From an uncultured Muribaculaceae bacterium (GTDB lineage: Bacteria; Bacteroidota; Bacteroidia; Bacteroidales; Muribaculaceae), in assembly GCA_910585275.1 (NCBI GenBank), contig CAJUCW010000037.1:1-34509 (forward strand): a stretch of DNA of 34,509 nucleotides, written 5' to 3'. Below the pieces are notes generated by a model. The model had not been told where the DNA came from and did not search any database. It saw only the letters and a list, made by a program, of their open reading frames with translations. This document shows, piece after piece, positions 16,075 to 23,705 of the stretch. Position 1 is the stretch's first letter. Every line of letters begins with the position of its first letter. The translations under genes and the position numbers were made by a program.

Positions 16075-17274
16075 TCAGAGGTTGACGGCCACGCCGAAGT
16101 TGATATTGAAGATGTTGAAGCGGAAATTGGCACCGGAGGTGAAGCGGTTACCCATCGCCACCCCGTCAACGGTCTGTTTCTCGTTTCTCAACGAAAACCC
16201 GAACACACCGAACGACACGTTGAACGACACCTGGTCCATGATAAACACGCACACACCCGGCGAGAAATTAAGGGCGGCTTGCATCGTAGTGGTATGCGTA
16301 AGCTTGGGCGCGCCATTAAACGGACGGTTGAAATCGGAATTTCCTGAAGAAAAAGCAAGTTCCACCTCATTATAAATTCCGAAGCGGCCACGGCGTGAAA
16401 TTCCGTAATATTGATTAAAAGTAAGAGCGGCCGTATATGATTCGCTCCTGTAATATATGTCTTTGAGATTGAAACTCATGTCTTCATCAATATCGACATT
16501 GAAAGAGTCGATATTCGCACGCCCGGAACTGTAGCCGAGACGCAACCCAACTGACATATTGTTGCGTATGAAATAAGAAAAATAAGGGCGTATAGAAAAC
16601 ATGTGACCCGAAAGGTCGATATCTGAAAGAAGATTGAGCACCTCCAGGTCAGCGGTAGAAAACTCACCGTAGGAAGCCGTAACGCCAATCTGCCATATCC
16701 CCCTGGGGATGAACAGATAATTGAAAAGCCCGCGGTCGAAGCGTCCGAGATTCGGGGCACGAAGCATCATCTTCAGCGTGTCGCCGCGGAAGGTGACGCG
16801 CTCGGAAAAATCAATACCTTTGTCTGCAGCCTTCATCCCTATGCCTCCCTCAAGAAGACGGCCGACATCGCCGGCCAACGAATCAGGCACCCACAAATAC
16901 TTGCCACCAACCCGCTCCGGAAGAACCGTCAAAGCGGAATCCGCCTCATTGGCAGGAACCGACGCCGTGGTTTTAACAAAAGGTCCGTCGGCCGGTCCTT
17001 CTTCCGGACACACCATAATTTCTTCTATATTACCTACTCCGGAACCCACCACACCCGTACGCACCACAGAATCTTTGTAAATCACAATCTCCGAACGCGT
17101 TATCACATCTCTACGCAATACCCTTTTCGTGAGCACAATAGTATCTGACACAGTGATGGTATCGGTGCGCAGGATTGTCTTGCGAGTCACCGTAGAATCC
17201 GGTGTCGCCACGGAAGCCACGGCCACTGTCGTGAAAGCCAGAACAAGAGTCAATATGGAAAGGAATCTTCTCAT
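16075..17274 (-). CDS. Outer-membrane beta-barrel protein, paralogue A
   Basis: From the ATG at 17274 this is a 399-residue protein with a signal peptide (MRRFLSILTLVLAFTTVAVAS). A GTG at 17283, overlapping the upstream stop as GTGA, is a possible alternative start. Residues to about 170 form a Thr/Val/Asp-rich periplasmic segment containing repeated short phrases (TRKTILRTDTITVSDTIVLT). The remainder is a barrel: FIPRGIWQIGVTASYGEFST, FSIRPYFSYFIRNNMSVGLR, FGIYNEVELAFSSG, SPGVCVFIMDQVSFNVSFGV, ending FNIFNINFGVAVNL. The barrel part is clearly paralogous to the next gene (PRGIWQIGV against PKGQWVAGV; SPGVCVFIMDQ against APGLCVFLNNY). No terminator is visible; the repeat block begins 9 bp after its stop. 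Confidence 0.8.
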   Translation of the reverse strand: MRRFLSILTLVLAFTTVAVASVATPDSTVTRKTILRTDTITVSDTIVLTKRVLRRDVITRSEIVIYKDSVVRTGVVGSGVGNIEEIMVCPEEGPADGPFVKTTASVPANEADSALTVLPERVGGKYLWVPDSLAGDVGRLLEGGIGMKAADKGIDFSERVTFRGDTLKMMLRAPNLGRFDRGLFNYLFIPRGIWQIGVTASYGEFSTADLEVLNLLSDIDLSGHMFSIRPYFSYFIRNNMSVGLRLGYSSGRANIDSFNVDIDEDMSFNLKDIYYRSESYTAALTFNQYYGISRRGRFGIYNEVELAFSSGNSDFNRPFNGAPKLTHTTTMQAALNFSPGVCVFIMDQVSFNVSFGVFGFSLRNEKQTVDGVAMGNRFTSGANFRFNIFNINFGVAVNL

Positions 17275-17279
17275 GGCCG

Positions 17280-18074
17280 TCACAGATAAAATGAAACTCC
17301 AAAAGATATGGAGAAAAGGTTGATACGGAAATTCGCTGACTTCGACTTACGGTTGGACTCATAAATCTGGTCCTTTATAGCCTTGGTGTGCGTATAGCTG
17401 AAACCGAGCACACCGACGTTGACTTCAAGGGCGGAATAGTTGTTGAGAAACACGCACAACCCCGGAGCCAGACCGATATCGGCGGAGAAATTGCGCTCGT
17501 AAGTACCGGAAAGGGTCTCCCCCACTCCTGTGGTAATTTTTGTCTGTCCTCCACCAAGCTGAAGTTGCAATTCATTGAAAAAACCGAATCGTTTGCTGCG
17601 TCCGATGGAGAAATAGTTGCGCATCATTACGGTGCCGTAATAATTATGGGAGAGACGGTAGAGATGGTCAATGGAATAATCGGTTTCGGAGTCGAGCACG
17701 ATGTCGGCGTTTTCGAGTTTGGTGAGTGAGCGGGAATAGGAAAACCTGCCGCCCACACCGAGGTCGGGGGCGACGACAAACATCACCATAGGCGAAACCT
17801 TAAAACTATAGGTGTCGCCGGAAATCCCTTCGAAAATAAGAAACTGGTATTTATTCTGGTTCGACTGAGAATAGGAGACGTTGACGCCTGCCACCCATTG
17901 ACCTTTAGGCACGAAAACCACAGATTCGATGTCGCGAGAGAACTCTTCGAGCGGAGTTTCGACGGCGACACTGTCGGAAGGCGACTCGTTGCTTTCCTGT
18001 GCAACAGAAGCAACGGGATACACAAAAAGGAGAGTCAAAACCGACAATAAGACTGATAGTTTCGTTCGAATCAT
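17280..18074 (-). CDS. Outer-membrane beta-barrel protein, paralogue B
   Basis: This 264-residue protein has a signal peptide (MIRTKLSVLLSVLTLLFVYPVASVAQ) and a short Ser/Glu-rich lead (ESNESPSDSVAVETPLEEFS). The barrel has strands such as FVPKGQWVAGVNVSYSQ, VSPMVMFVVAPDLGVGGRFS, FGFFNELQLQLGG and a C-terminal FRINLFSISFGVSFYL. It is the first of two paralogous barrels in one operon; the next gene starts within 10 bp of this stop. It lacks the ~120-residue insert that paralogue A has between the signal and the barrel. A -7-type box sits so close to the ATG that the mRNA may be almost leaderless. Function unknown; the barrel belongs to the general Bacteroidales OMP type. Confidence 0.8.
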   Translation of the reverse strand: MIRTKLSVLLSVLTLLFVYPVASVAQESNESPSDSVAVETPLEEFSRDIESVVFVPKGQWVAGVNVSYSQSNQNKYQFLIFEGISGDTYSFKVSPMVMFVVAPDLGVGGRFSYSRSLTKLENADIVLDSETDYSIDHLYRLSHNYYGTVMMRNYFSIGRSKRFGFFNELQLQLGGGQTKITTGVGETLSGTYERNFSADIGLAPGLCVFLNNYSALEVNVGVLGFSYTHTKAIKDQIYESNRKSKSANFRINLFSISFGVSFYL

Positions 18075-18078
18075 GTCG

Positions 18079-18086
18079 CAAAGTTA
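18079..18086 (-). promoter_or_regulatory. -7-type box immediately upstream of the barrel operon
   Basis: Minus-strand TAACTTTG ends 4 bases before the ATG at 18074. The same TAACTTTGC appears in the well-supported promoter at 14920-14927. A matching -33 TTG at 19-21 bp is not evident. If it is used, transcription would begin at or beside the start codon. Confidence 0.4.
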
Positions 18087-18121
18087 CTAAATTCAATGCA
18101 TAATTCATAATGCACGAGGCA

Positions 18122-18169
18122 TAAAATAAAAAAGCATGCGCAGCGGAATAATCCTGCCGTGCATGCTTT
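18122..18169 (-). terminator. Intrinsic terminator of the ATPase-glgB-DUF4923 operon
   Basis: AAAGCATGC (18131-18139) pairs with GCATGCTTT (18161-18169), with extra pairing possible inside the loop. On the minus strand the stem runs into a T-rich tract. It lies 24 bp after the DUF4923 stop codon. Confidence 0.8.
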
Positions 18170-18192
18170 CTATTTTTATACGCGCCGCTACG

Positions 18193-18894
18193 TCAGCGAC
18201 GGTTGAGGATATTGCGGAGAGATTCCAGGGCGGACCCGGCCGACGAATCGGAAGAAGCTCCGGTCTTATTGGTAGAGGTGCATTTCATGTCGAAACCAAT
18301 GCAGGCCCCGTCATAGCTGTCGAGGATGGAAGAGAGTGCCGAAGCCATCGTCGAACCCGTGAGACGACTCACGGTGGCTATCATCTGCTTGAGTTTCGTG
18401 GCGTCGAACATCAAGTCGAGGTCGCTCCCGCTCTTCTGGACGTAGGCCGTAAACTGCCCCACTTTCATGCCGAGAGCCTTGATGTTGAAAGTGAAGGTGC
18501 CATCGCCATCATTGGCTGCGATGTCGCCGGTGAGTTTTATCCCCTTCACGTTCATCGTAAAATTGGCGGCAGTATCAACCGAAAGGGTCATCCCCGTAAG
18601 CCCGTATTGTTCGTAATAAGGCTTGAGTTTCGTTTCAAGCGCGGCCGCGCCGGCTATGCCGCCGGCTTGCTTCAGGAGATTGTCGCTCTTAAACGCCACC
18701 GCCGGACCCTCCGACGTGTAATCGCCGACAAGGTCTGCGAGTGTGAGGTTGGTTTTCGTAAAGACACCCTCCACAAGATTGCCGATTGTAGAACCCGAGC
18801 CTCCGAGACCCTTTAGCAAATCGCCCAGACCCTGGGCATGAACAGTGGCTCCCCAAAGGAGAGCCACCGCAATGAAGATAGTTTTTAATCTCAT
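18193..18894 (-). CDS. DUF4923 family secreted protein
   Basis: This 233-residue protein has a signal peptide (MRLKTIFIAVALLWGATVHAQ) and no lipobox. The body matches DUF4923, a Bacteroidales-specific lipocalin-sized domain: LADLVGDYTSEGPAVAFKSD, NLLKQAGGIAGAAALETKLK, YYEQYGLTGMTLSV, FTFNIKALGMKVGQFTAYVQ, ATKLKQMIATVSRL and SILDSYDGACIGFDMK. The start overlaps the glgB stop as ATGA (18891-18894), so the two are translationally coupled. It is the final gene before a strong terminator. Family function is unknown; coupling to a cytoplasmic branching enzyme need not mean a shared pathway, since this protein is exported. Confidence 0.9.
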   Translation of the reverse strand: MRLKTIFIAVALLWGATVHAQGLGDLLKGLGGSGSTIGNLVEGVFTKTNLTLADLVGDYTSEGPAVAFKSDNLLKQAGGIAGAAALETKLKPYYEQYGLTGMTLSVDTAANFTMNVKGIKLTGDIAANDGDGTFTFNIKALGMKVGQFTAYVQKSGSDLDLMFDATKLKQMIATVSRLTGSTMASALSSILDSYDGACIGFDMKCTSTNKTGASSDSSAGSALESLRNILNRR

Positions 18895-21086
18895 TTCTTT
18901 TCAGTTGTTTTCTTCGTAGAAGCCTTCTTCTTCGTAGCGGTCTTCGCCGGAGAGTCAGCCTTTTTTACGGCGGTTGCTTTCTTGGCCGGGGCTGCTTTCT
19001 TTACGGCTGCCGTTTTCTTTTCAGAAGTCTCCTTCGCGGTTGTTTCCTTTTTGACACGCTTTTTCGGCATTGGTTTAACGCGACGGAGCACCTGCACGGT
19101 TCTTGCCGGGAGATACATCTTCAGCCAGCCCTTTCCCGAAGGTGAATAAAGCGGGTCAGGGGTTGTGAAATGATGCACGTTGTCGTCAACGAGCCCATAC
19201 CCTCCGAAAGCGGGAGAATCGCTGTCGAGCACCACTTCATACTCTCCGGCCGGTGCCAGGAAGCCATAGCCCGTGAAGCTTTGTGTCGGGTTCCAGTTGA
19301 ACACGAAGACAAGGTCGCCCCTCATGAACGCGAGCACGTTGTCGCCGTCTTTCTCCCAAAGTTTCTCCACGGGGAGAGCCTGGAAATTATAAATACCCGA
19401 CACAAGTTCAACCATCGAATTATCAAACGCGTTGAGGAATCGATATTTGAGGTCCTCACGGTCAACGAGGTCCCACTGACGGCGGGCATACTTATAGCTC
19501 CAGCCGTTACCTTCGCGGGGGAAGTCAATCCATTCGGGATGTCCGAACTCGTTGCCCATAAAGTTGAGATAGCCTCCGTTGACGGTGGCGAGCGTCACGA
19601 GACGGATCATCTTGTGGAGCGCCATGCCGCGTGCCACGGTCATATCTTCGTCGCCCACCATCATGTGCCAATACATCTCCTTGTCGATAAGACGGAAAAT
19701 GATGGTCTTGTCGCCCACAAGAGCCTGGTCGTGGCTTTCGCAATATGATATCGTCTTTTCATCGGCACGGCGGTTGGTAAGCTCCCAGAAGATGGAAGTG
19801 GGATGCCAGTCCTCGTCTTTCCTCTCCTTTATCATCTTTATCCAATAGTCGGGGATTCCCATGGCCATGCGGTAGTCGAATCCGATTCCGCCCTCGTCGA
19901 ATTTCACGGCGAGCCCCGGCATTCCGCTCATCTCCTCGGCTATGGTAATGGCCTTGGGATTCACCTCATGTATCAGCAGGTTGGCAAGCGTAAGGTAAGT
20001 GAGCGCGTTGGGGTCCTGGTTGCCGTCGTAGTAGTCGGCGTATGAGCCGAACGCCTTACCAAGTCCGTGGTCATAATAGAGCATCGAGGTGACGCCGTCG
20101 AAACGGAAACCGTCGAACTTGAATTCTTCAAGCCAATATTTGCAGTTGGAAAGAAGGAAATGGAGCACCGAATTTTTGCCATAATCGAAAAGCAGGGAAT
20201 CCCATGCAGGATGTTCGCGGCGGCTGTCGCCATAGAAATAAAGGTCATACGAACCGTCGAGACGTCCCAAGCCCTCCACTTCGTTCTTAACGGCGTGCGA
20301 ATGCACAATGTCCATAATCACGGCTATGCCGAGGCGGTGGGCCTCATCTATAAGCTGCTTCAGCTCATCGGGAGTGCCGAAACGTGAACTGGGGGCATAG
20401 AAACTGCTTACGTGATAGCCGAACGAACCATAATACGGATGCTCCTGGATGGCCATAATCTGTATGGCGTTATAGCCGTCGGCAGCTATGCGGGGAAGGG
20501 TCTTCTCGCGGAATTCGTTGTAGGAGCCGACCCCTTCGGTTTCCTGAGCCATGCCGATGTGGCACTCATATATAAGGAGTGGCTTCACATCAGGCGAGAA
20601 TTTCTTCACCTTGAACTTATACGGCTTTTCCGGAGCATAGACTTCTGCTGAAAAAATTTTCGTGTCCGTATCCTGCACCACACGGTTGGCATAGGCCGGA
20701 ATCCTTTCCCCCTGGCCGCCGTCCCAGGTTACGAACATCTTGAAGAGGTCGCCGTCATGAAGCGCGTCTTCCGGCAAATGGGCCTCCCAAACGCCGTTGT
20801 CTATACGTTTGAGTTTATAGGCATCTTCCGTTTTCCACTCGGAGAACGTTCCTATAAGCCAAATCTCGCGGGCATTGGGAGCATATTCGCGGAAAATCCA
20901 TCCCCCTTCCGGAAGATGGTGAAGCCCATAATATTTATAAGCGTTTGCAAAATTTGAAAGGGAACCGTCGGTATTGGCGGTGAGTTCGTCAAGTTTTCTC
21001 ACCACATCCTCGTGGCGTCCTTCGATGGCCGGGGCAAACGGTTCGAGCCACGGGTCGTTGCGAAGGAAAGCTAATTTCTTTTTCAT
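18891..21086 (-). CDS. glgB: 1,4-alpha-glucan branching enzyme with lysine-rich tail
   Basis: This GH13 branching enzyme, which makes alpha-1,6 branches in glycogen in the cytoplasm, has 731 residues. Layout: N-terminal CBM48 (about 55-155, WIFREYAPNAREIWLIGTFS), (beta/alpha)8 barrel (about 165-560) and C-terminal beta domain to about 665. Catalytic motifs are DIVHSH (259-264), GFRFDGVTSM with nucleophile D330, AEEMSGMP with acid/base E384, and ESHDQALVGDK with D453. These are closest to the eukaryotic GBE1-like (GH13_8) type and differ from the E. coli type. Unusually, residues ~667-731 are a tail of K, A, T, S and P repeats (KKTAAVKKAAPAKKATAVKK) like histone H1 or bacterial H1-like proteins. 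It follows an ATPase gene by 29 bp and overlaps the DUF4923 gene. Confidence 0.96.
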   Translation of the reverse strand: MKKKLAFLRNDPWLEPFAPAIEGRHEDVVRKLDELTANTDGSLSNFANAYKYYGLHHLPEGGWIFREYAPNAREIWLIGTFSEWKTEDAYKLKRIDNGVWEAHLPEDALHDGDLFKMFVTWDGGQGERIPAYANRVVQDTDTKIFSAEVYAPEKPYKFKVKKFSPDVKPLLIYECHIGMAQETEGVGSYNEFREKTLPRIAADGYNAIQIMAIQEHPYYGSFGYHVSSFYAPSSRFGTPDELKQLIDEAHRLGIAVIMDIVHSHAVKNEVEGLGRLDGSYDLYFYGDSRREHPAWDSLLFDYGKNSVLHFLLSNCKYWLEEFKFDGFRFDGVTSMLYYDHGLGKAFGSYADYYDGNQDPNALTYLTLANLLIHEVNPKAITIAEEMSGMPGLAVKFDEGGIGFDYRMAMGIPDYWIKMIKERKDEDWHPTSIFWELTNRRADEKTISYCESHDQALVGDKTIIFRLIDKEMYWHMMVGDEDMTVARGMALHKMIRLVTLATVNGGYLNFMGNEFGHPEWIDFPREGNGWSYKYARRQWDLVDREDLKYRFLNAFDNSMVELVSGIYNFQALPVEKLWEKDGDNVLAFMRGDLVFVFNWNPTQSFTGYGFLAPAGEYEVVLDSDSPAFGGYGLVDDNVHHFTTPDPLYSPSGKGWLKMYLPARTVQVLRRVKPMPKKRVKKETTAKETSEKKTAAVKKAAPAKKATAVKKADSPAKTATKKKASTKKTTEKK

Positions 21087-21115
21087 TATTATCTTATTGG
21101 GTTATTTCATTCTTA

Positions 21116-22825
21116 TTAATTAACGTCGCGGCGACGCTTTTTGTTATTTTTCTTTATCTTATGCCCCGGAGAACGCTTGTTTTTAGAAGAAACCGGTTTG
21201 GCATGGTTGCCTCCCTTGCGTGGTGGCGGGGTATGGCGTACGGGGCGTTCCGGCAGAGGCTCGTCAACGCGGAAACAGCGGCGCACCGCCTCCCTTATCC
21301 GGTCGGCGTCGGGACCTCCCTCCTTAAGCGTGGCGATTACCCCGGCTATATATTCGTCTTTATTCTTATAACCGAGCAACCTCGCCACTCCGCAATCGCC
21401 AAGCATCGGTTTATGGTTAAACACCTTAAGGATGCCGGGGTAGTAATGGTTCTCAAGAAAACCCTTGAACTGGTCACGCAGTTCGTTGTATTGCTCACGC
21501 GGACGCAACATGGTGACAAGGCTGCGGAGATGCGTCTCCATTGCGGTAATGCATGAAAAACGGGCATCTATTTTGCACTCCACCTCACGCTTCACCCTAT
21601 GGCGCACATGCTGGAGAGCCTGCTCGTCGAATCGGCGGCGGAATTCATCTTCCACAGCCTTCTGCACATGGGCGAAAACCTTGTCGGGGTTACGCCTGCG
21701 CCGGCATGCCATCGGACGTATCACCCCTTCGAGAAGAAACAGATTCTCCACCTCCGCCACGTCGGGCACCATCACCGACTTGCGACGCAGATATTCCACT
21801 TCCGGGTCGGTGCGTCGGTCACGGTCAACCACCCCGCGGCTTGCGAGATGGTGCATGTTGCGGAGGTCGTTGAAAGTGCGCGTACTCTCTATCACCTTAT
21901 CGCATGAACCAAGAGGCTTGACAGTGCAATCCGGAAAAACCAGCGGATATAAGCGTGCATCTATACTGTGGCGAGCGTCGCCCTCTATGAAAAGCACCGG
22001 CTTGCGCGTGCCGATAAGGTCAACAAACAGTTCCTCGTTGAAATCGCCGGGGCGGATAATCTCATAGTCCCACGCATGCATCTCCGCATCGTAGCTCTTC
22101 ACCCATACGCACACGTTGTGCGTTCGTGAATTGACAAACTCCACATCGACGGAATTATAGACGAACGTGCAGTCGGGCCGCAGTTCCTCTATTGAATTCC
22201 AAAGATTGTTGAGCACCGTGGGATGCAGGAAAAGGGAAGGCGAATCGATAAAAATCACAGCTTCCGGCATGGCATAGAGCACGGCGGCGGCATAATAGAG
22301 CACCGTCTGTTCGCTTTGGCTCAGACTTTCGGCAGAGATAAGGTCATCGCCGGAAGAGGTGGCAAACATCATGCTTCCGGCAGTGCGCACTATTTGGTTG
22401 CCCGGGAAAACCCTTTCCCAAAGCGAAACAAGACAGTCCAAACGGGTGGGCTTAAGTTTGGGCACCATACCCGTTGACATCCGCTCCTGTTTCATCGAGA
22501 GAAGATATTCGAACTCGTCGGTGAAAAGCATATAGGCGAGTTTATCAAGCTCGCTGACGGCATCGGTGCGCATGTAGGGTTGCTTTTCCACAGCCTCCCT
22601 GAAAAGCACGTCGATGCTCCCGGGGCGTGTAGATTCCTCCCTTTCCGGGAAAGGGGCGCTGATTGCCGACAGACAATATGCCCGCTGACCGTTCAACCGG
22701 GTCAGCTCCTCCATAAACTTGGTTTTTCCCGCTCCGCTTCCGCCGATAATCGACAACTGCCGTGCATCGGGAAGTTCGGGGACCATGCGTCCGCCGGTGA
22801 GGGGTGGTAATGTGAGCGAAGTCAT
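21116..22825 (-). CDS. OLD-like ABC ATPase with DUF4435 (Toprim-like) domain
   Basis: From the ATG at 22825, 16 bases or so after a promoter, this is a 569-residue protein; longer frames reach back through the promoter. An ABC-type ATPase has Walker A GGSGAGKT (28-35), signature LSQSEQT (168-174), Walker B AVIFIDSP (189-196) and LHP after it. DUF4435 follows: VLFIEGD (E281, D283), GVVDRDRR (D334, D336) and VENLFLLEG (E360). Those acidic residues fit a Toprim-like metal site, as in OLD-family nucleases, several of which act in phage defence. The C-terminus is strongly basic (KIKKNNKKRRRD). It is the first gene of the operon with glgB. A defence or DNA-repair role is plausible but the metabolic partners are unexpected. 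Confidence 0.82.
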   Translation of the reverse strand: MTSLTLPPLTGGRMVPELPDARQLSIIGGSGAGKTKFMEELTRLNGQRAYCLSAISAPFPEREESTRPGSIDVLFREAVEKQPYMRTDAVSELDKLAYMLFTDEFEYLLSMKQERMSTGMVPKLKPTRLDCLVSLWERVFPGNQIVRTAGSMMFATSSGDDLISAESLSQSEQTVLYYAAAVLYAMPEAVIFIDSPSLFLHPTVLNNLWNSIEELRPDCTFVYNSVDVEFVNSRTHNVCVWVKSYDAEMHAWDYEIIRPGDFNEELFVDLIGTRKPVLFIEGDARHSIDARLYPLVFPDCTVKPLGSCDKVIESTRTFNDLRNMHHLASRGVVDRDRRTDPEVEYLRRKSVMVPDVAEVENLFLLEGVIRPMACRRRRNPDKVFAHVQKAVEDEFRRRFDEQALQHVRHRVKREVECKIDARFSCITAMETHLRSLVTMLRPREQYNELRDQFKGFLENHYYPGILKVFNHKPMLGDCGVARLLGYKNKDEYIAGVIATLKEGGPDADRIREAVRRCFRVDEPLPERPVRHTPPPRKGGNHAKPVSSKNKRSPGHKIKKNNKKRRRDVN

Positions 22826-22847
22826 ATAAGTATGAGTTTTCCGACTC

Positions 22848-22880
22848 CAAATATAGTCATTTTCCCTGACACACCAACAA
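22848..22880 (-). promoter_or_regulatory. Bacteroides-type promoter of the ATPase-glgB operon
   Basis: The minus-strand -7 box is TATATTTG (22855-22848), with TTG upstream in TTGTTGG (22880-22875), giving 19-22 bp spacing. It faces away from the ribE promoter, which has the same TATATTTG core. Confidence 0.6.
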
Positions 22881-22906
22881 TTTAACATGCTAAAAAAACA
22901 CAATGG

Positions 22907-22938
22907 TTTGCGGGTTGGGAATATTATGACTATATTTG
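22907..22938 (+). promoter_or_regulatory. Bacteroides-type promoter of the ribE-cmk-ispH-tadA cluster
   Basis: TTTG at 22907-22910, a 20-bp spacer and TATATTTG at 22931-22938 match the Bacteroides consensus exactly. The expected start is near 22945, about 20 bases before the ribE ATG. Confidence 0.75.
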
Positions 22939-22965
22939 CATGTATAAACCTAAAATATTCACAAT

Positions 22966-23580
22966 ATGTTTTCAGGAATTGTAGAAGACGCACTTGAAGT
23001 GGTAGCCCTACGCCACGAGGGAACCAACCTGCATATTACCATGCGTTGCAACTTTGCCGACGAACTCCGCATAGACCAGAGCATAGCCCACAACGGGGTG
23101 TGCCTTACAGTCGTTTCACTTCCAGGCGACGGCACCTACACCGTGACCGCTATCCAGGAAACCCTCGACCGTTCAAACCTCGGCGACCTCAAGCCGGGCG
23201 ACCTCGTCAACGTGGAGCGTTCCATGAAAATGGACGGCAGGCTCGACGGCCATATCGTGCAAGGCCATGTGGATACCACTGCCGTATGCGAAAGCGTCGA
23301 GACGGAAGACGGCAGTTGGCGCTACCGTTTCCGCTATTCGGCCGACCCGGCCCTCATCCGCAAAGGCTACGTCACAGTGGAAAAAGGTTCAGTGACAGTC
23401 AACGGAGTGAGCCTCACCGTGTGCGATTCTGAAAAAGATTCTTTCTCGGTAGCCATCATCCCCTATACCCACGACCATACCAATTTCAGTCGCATAGAGA
23501 CAGGCACCAAGGTGAATCTCGAATTCGACATCATTGGGAAATACATCGCCCGGATTGCAGAATTTAAGGTTGAAGGTTGA
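22966..23580 (+). CDS. ribE: Riboflavin synthase, alpha subunit
   Basis: This 204-residue cytoplasmic enzyme converts two molecules of 6,7-dimethyl-8-ribityllumazine into riboflavin and a pyrimidinedione, the last step of riboflavin synthesis. The N-terminus MFSGIVE is diagnostic. Two lumazine-binding repeats are present: residues 1-~95 (HNGVCLTVVSL) and ~98-195 (GHIVQGHVDTT, VNGVSLTVCDS). Length is usual for the family. The last codons (FKVEG-stop) are written in 7-bp tandem repeat DNA that continues into the intergenic gap, so the C-terminus could vary in length between strains. It starts a plus-strand housekeeping cluster behind a consensus promoter; a possible hairpin lies between it and cmk. 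Confidence 0.96.
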   Translation: MFSGIVEDALEVVALRHEGTNLHITMRCNFADELRIDQSIAHNGVCLTVVSLPGDGTYTVTAIQETLDRSNLGDLKPGDLVNVERSMKMDGRLDGHIVQGHVDTTAVCESVETEDGSWRYRFRYSADPALIRKGYVTVEKGSVTVNGVSLTVCDSEKDSFSVAIIPYTHDHTNFSRIETGTKVNLEFDIIGKYIARIAEFKVEG

Positions 23581-23695
23581 AAGTTTAAGGTTTAATGTTT
23601 AAAGTTGAAGGTTTAATGTTTAAAGTTTAGAAAAGCCATTTATTTCGCTCAGAAAAAATACTGATATCTAAACCTTAAACCCTAAACCTTAAACC
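23563..23695. repeat. 7-bp tandem repeats in inverted arms
   Basis: From 23563 to 23630 the DNA reads as about 9.7 units of TTTAAGG-like heptamers (TTTAAGG, TTGAAGG, TTTAATG, TTTAAAG). At 23668-23695 four heptamers CTAAACC/TTAAACC run as the inverted form. The arms could form a long imperfect stem with a ~37-base loop between ribE and cmk. The left arm overlaps the ribE stop codon. Confidence 0.88.
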
Positions 23696-23705
23696 ACAAA
23701 AAGCT

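Noticed and set aside
15713..16169. Minus-strand frames encoding PTRTTKDNQ-type peptides
   Set aside because: They are simple translations of the CTGGTTGTCC repeats, with no start context or family similarity.
19170..19748. 192-codon plus-strand open frame
   Set aside because: It is antisense to glgB and has no family features.
23668..23695. Telomere-like CCCTAAA repeats
   Set aside because: Resemblance to plant telomere repeats is by chance; these are four heptamers inside a bacterial intergenic stem.
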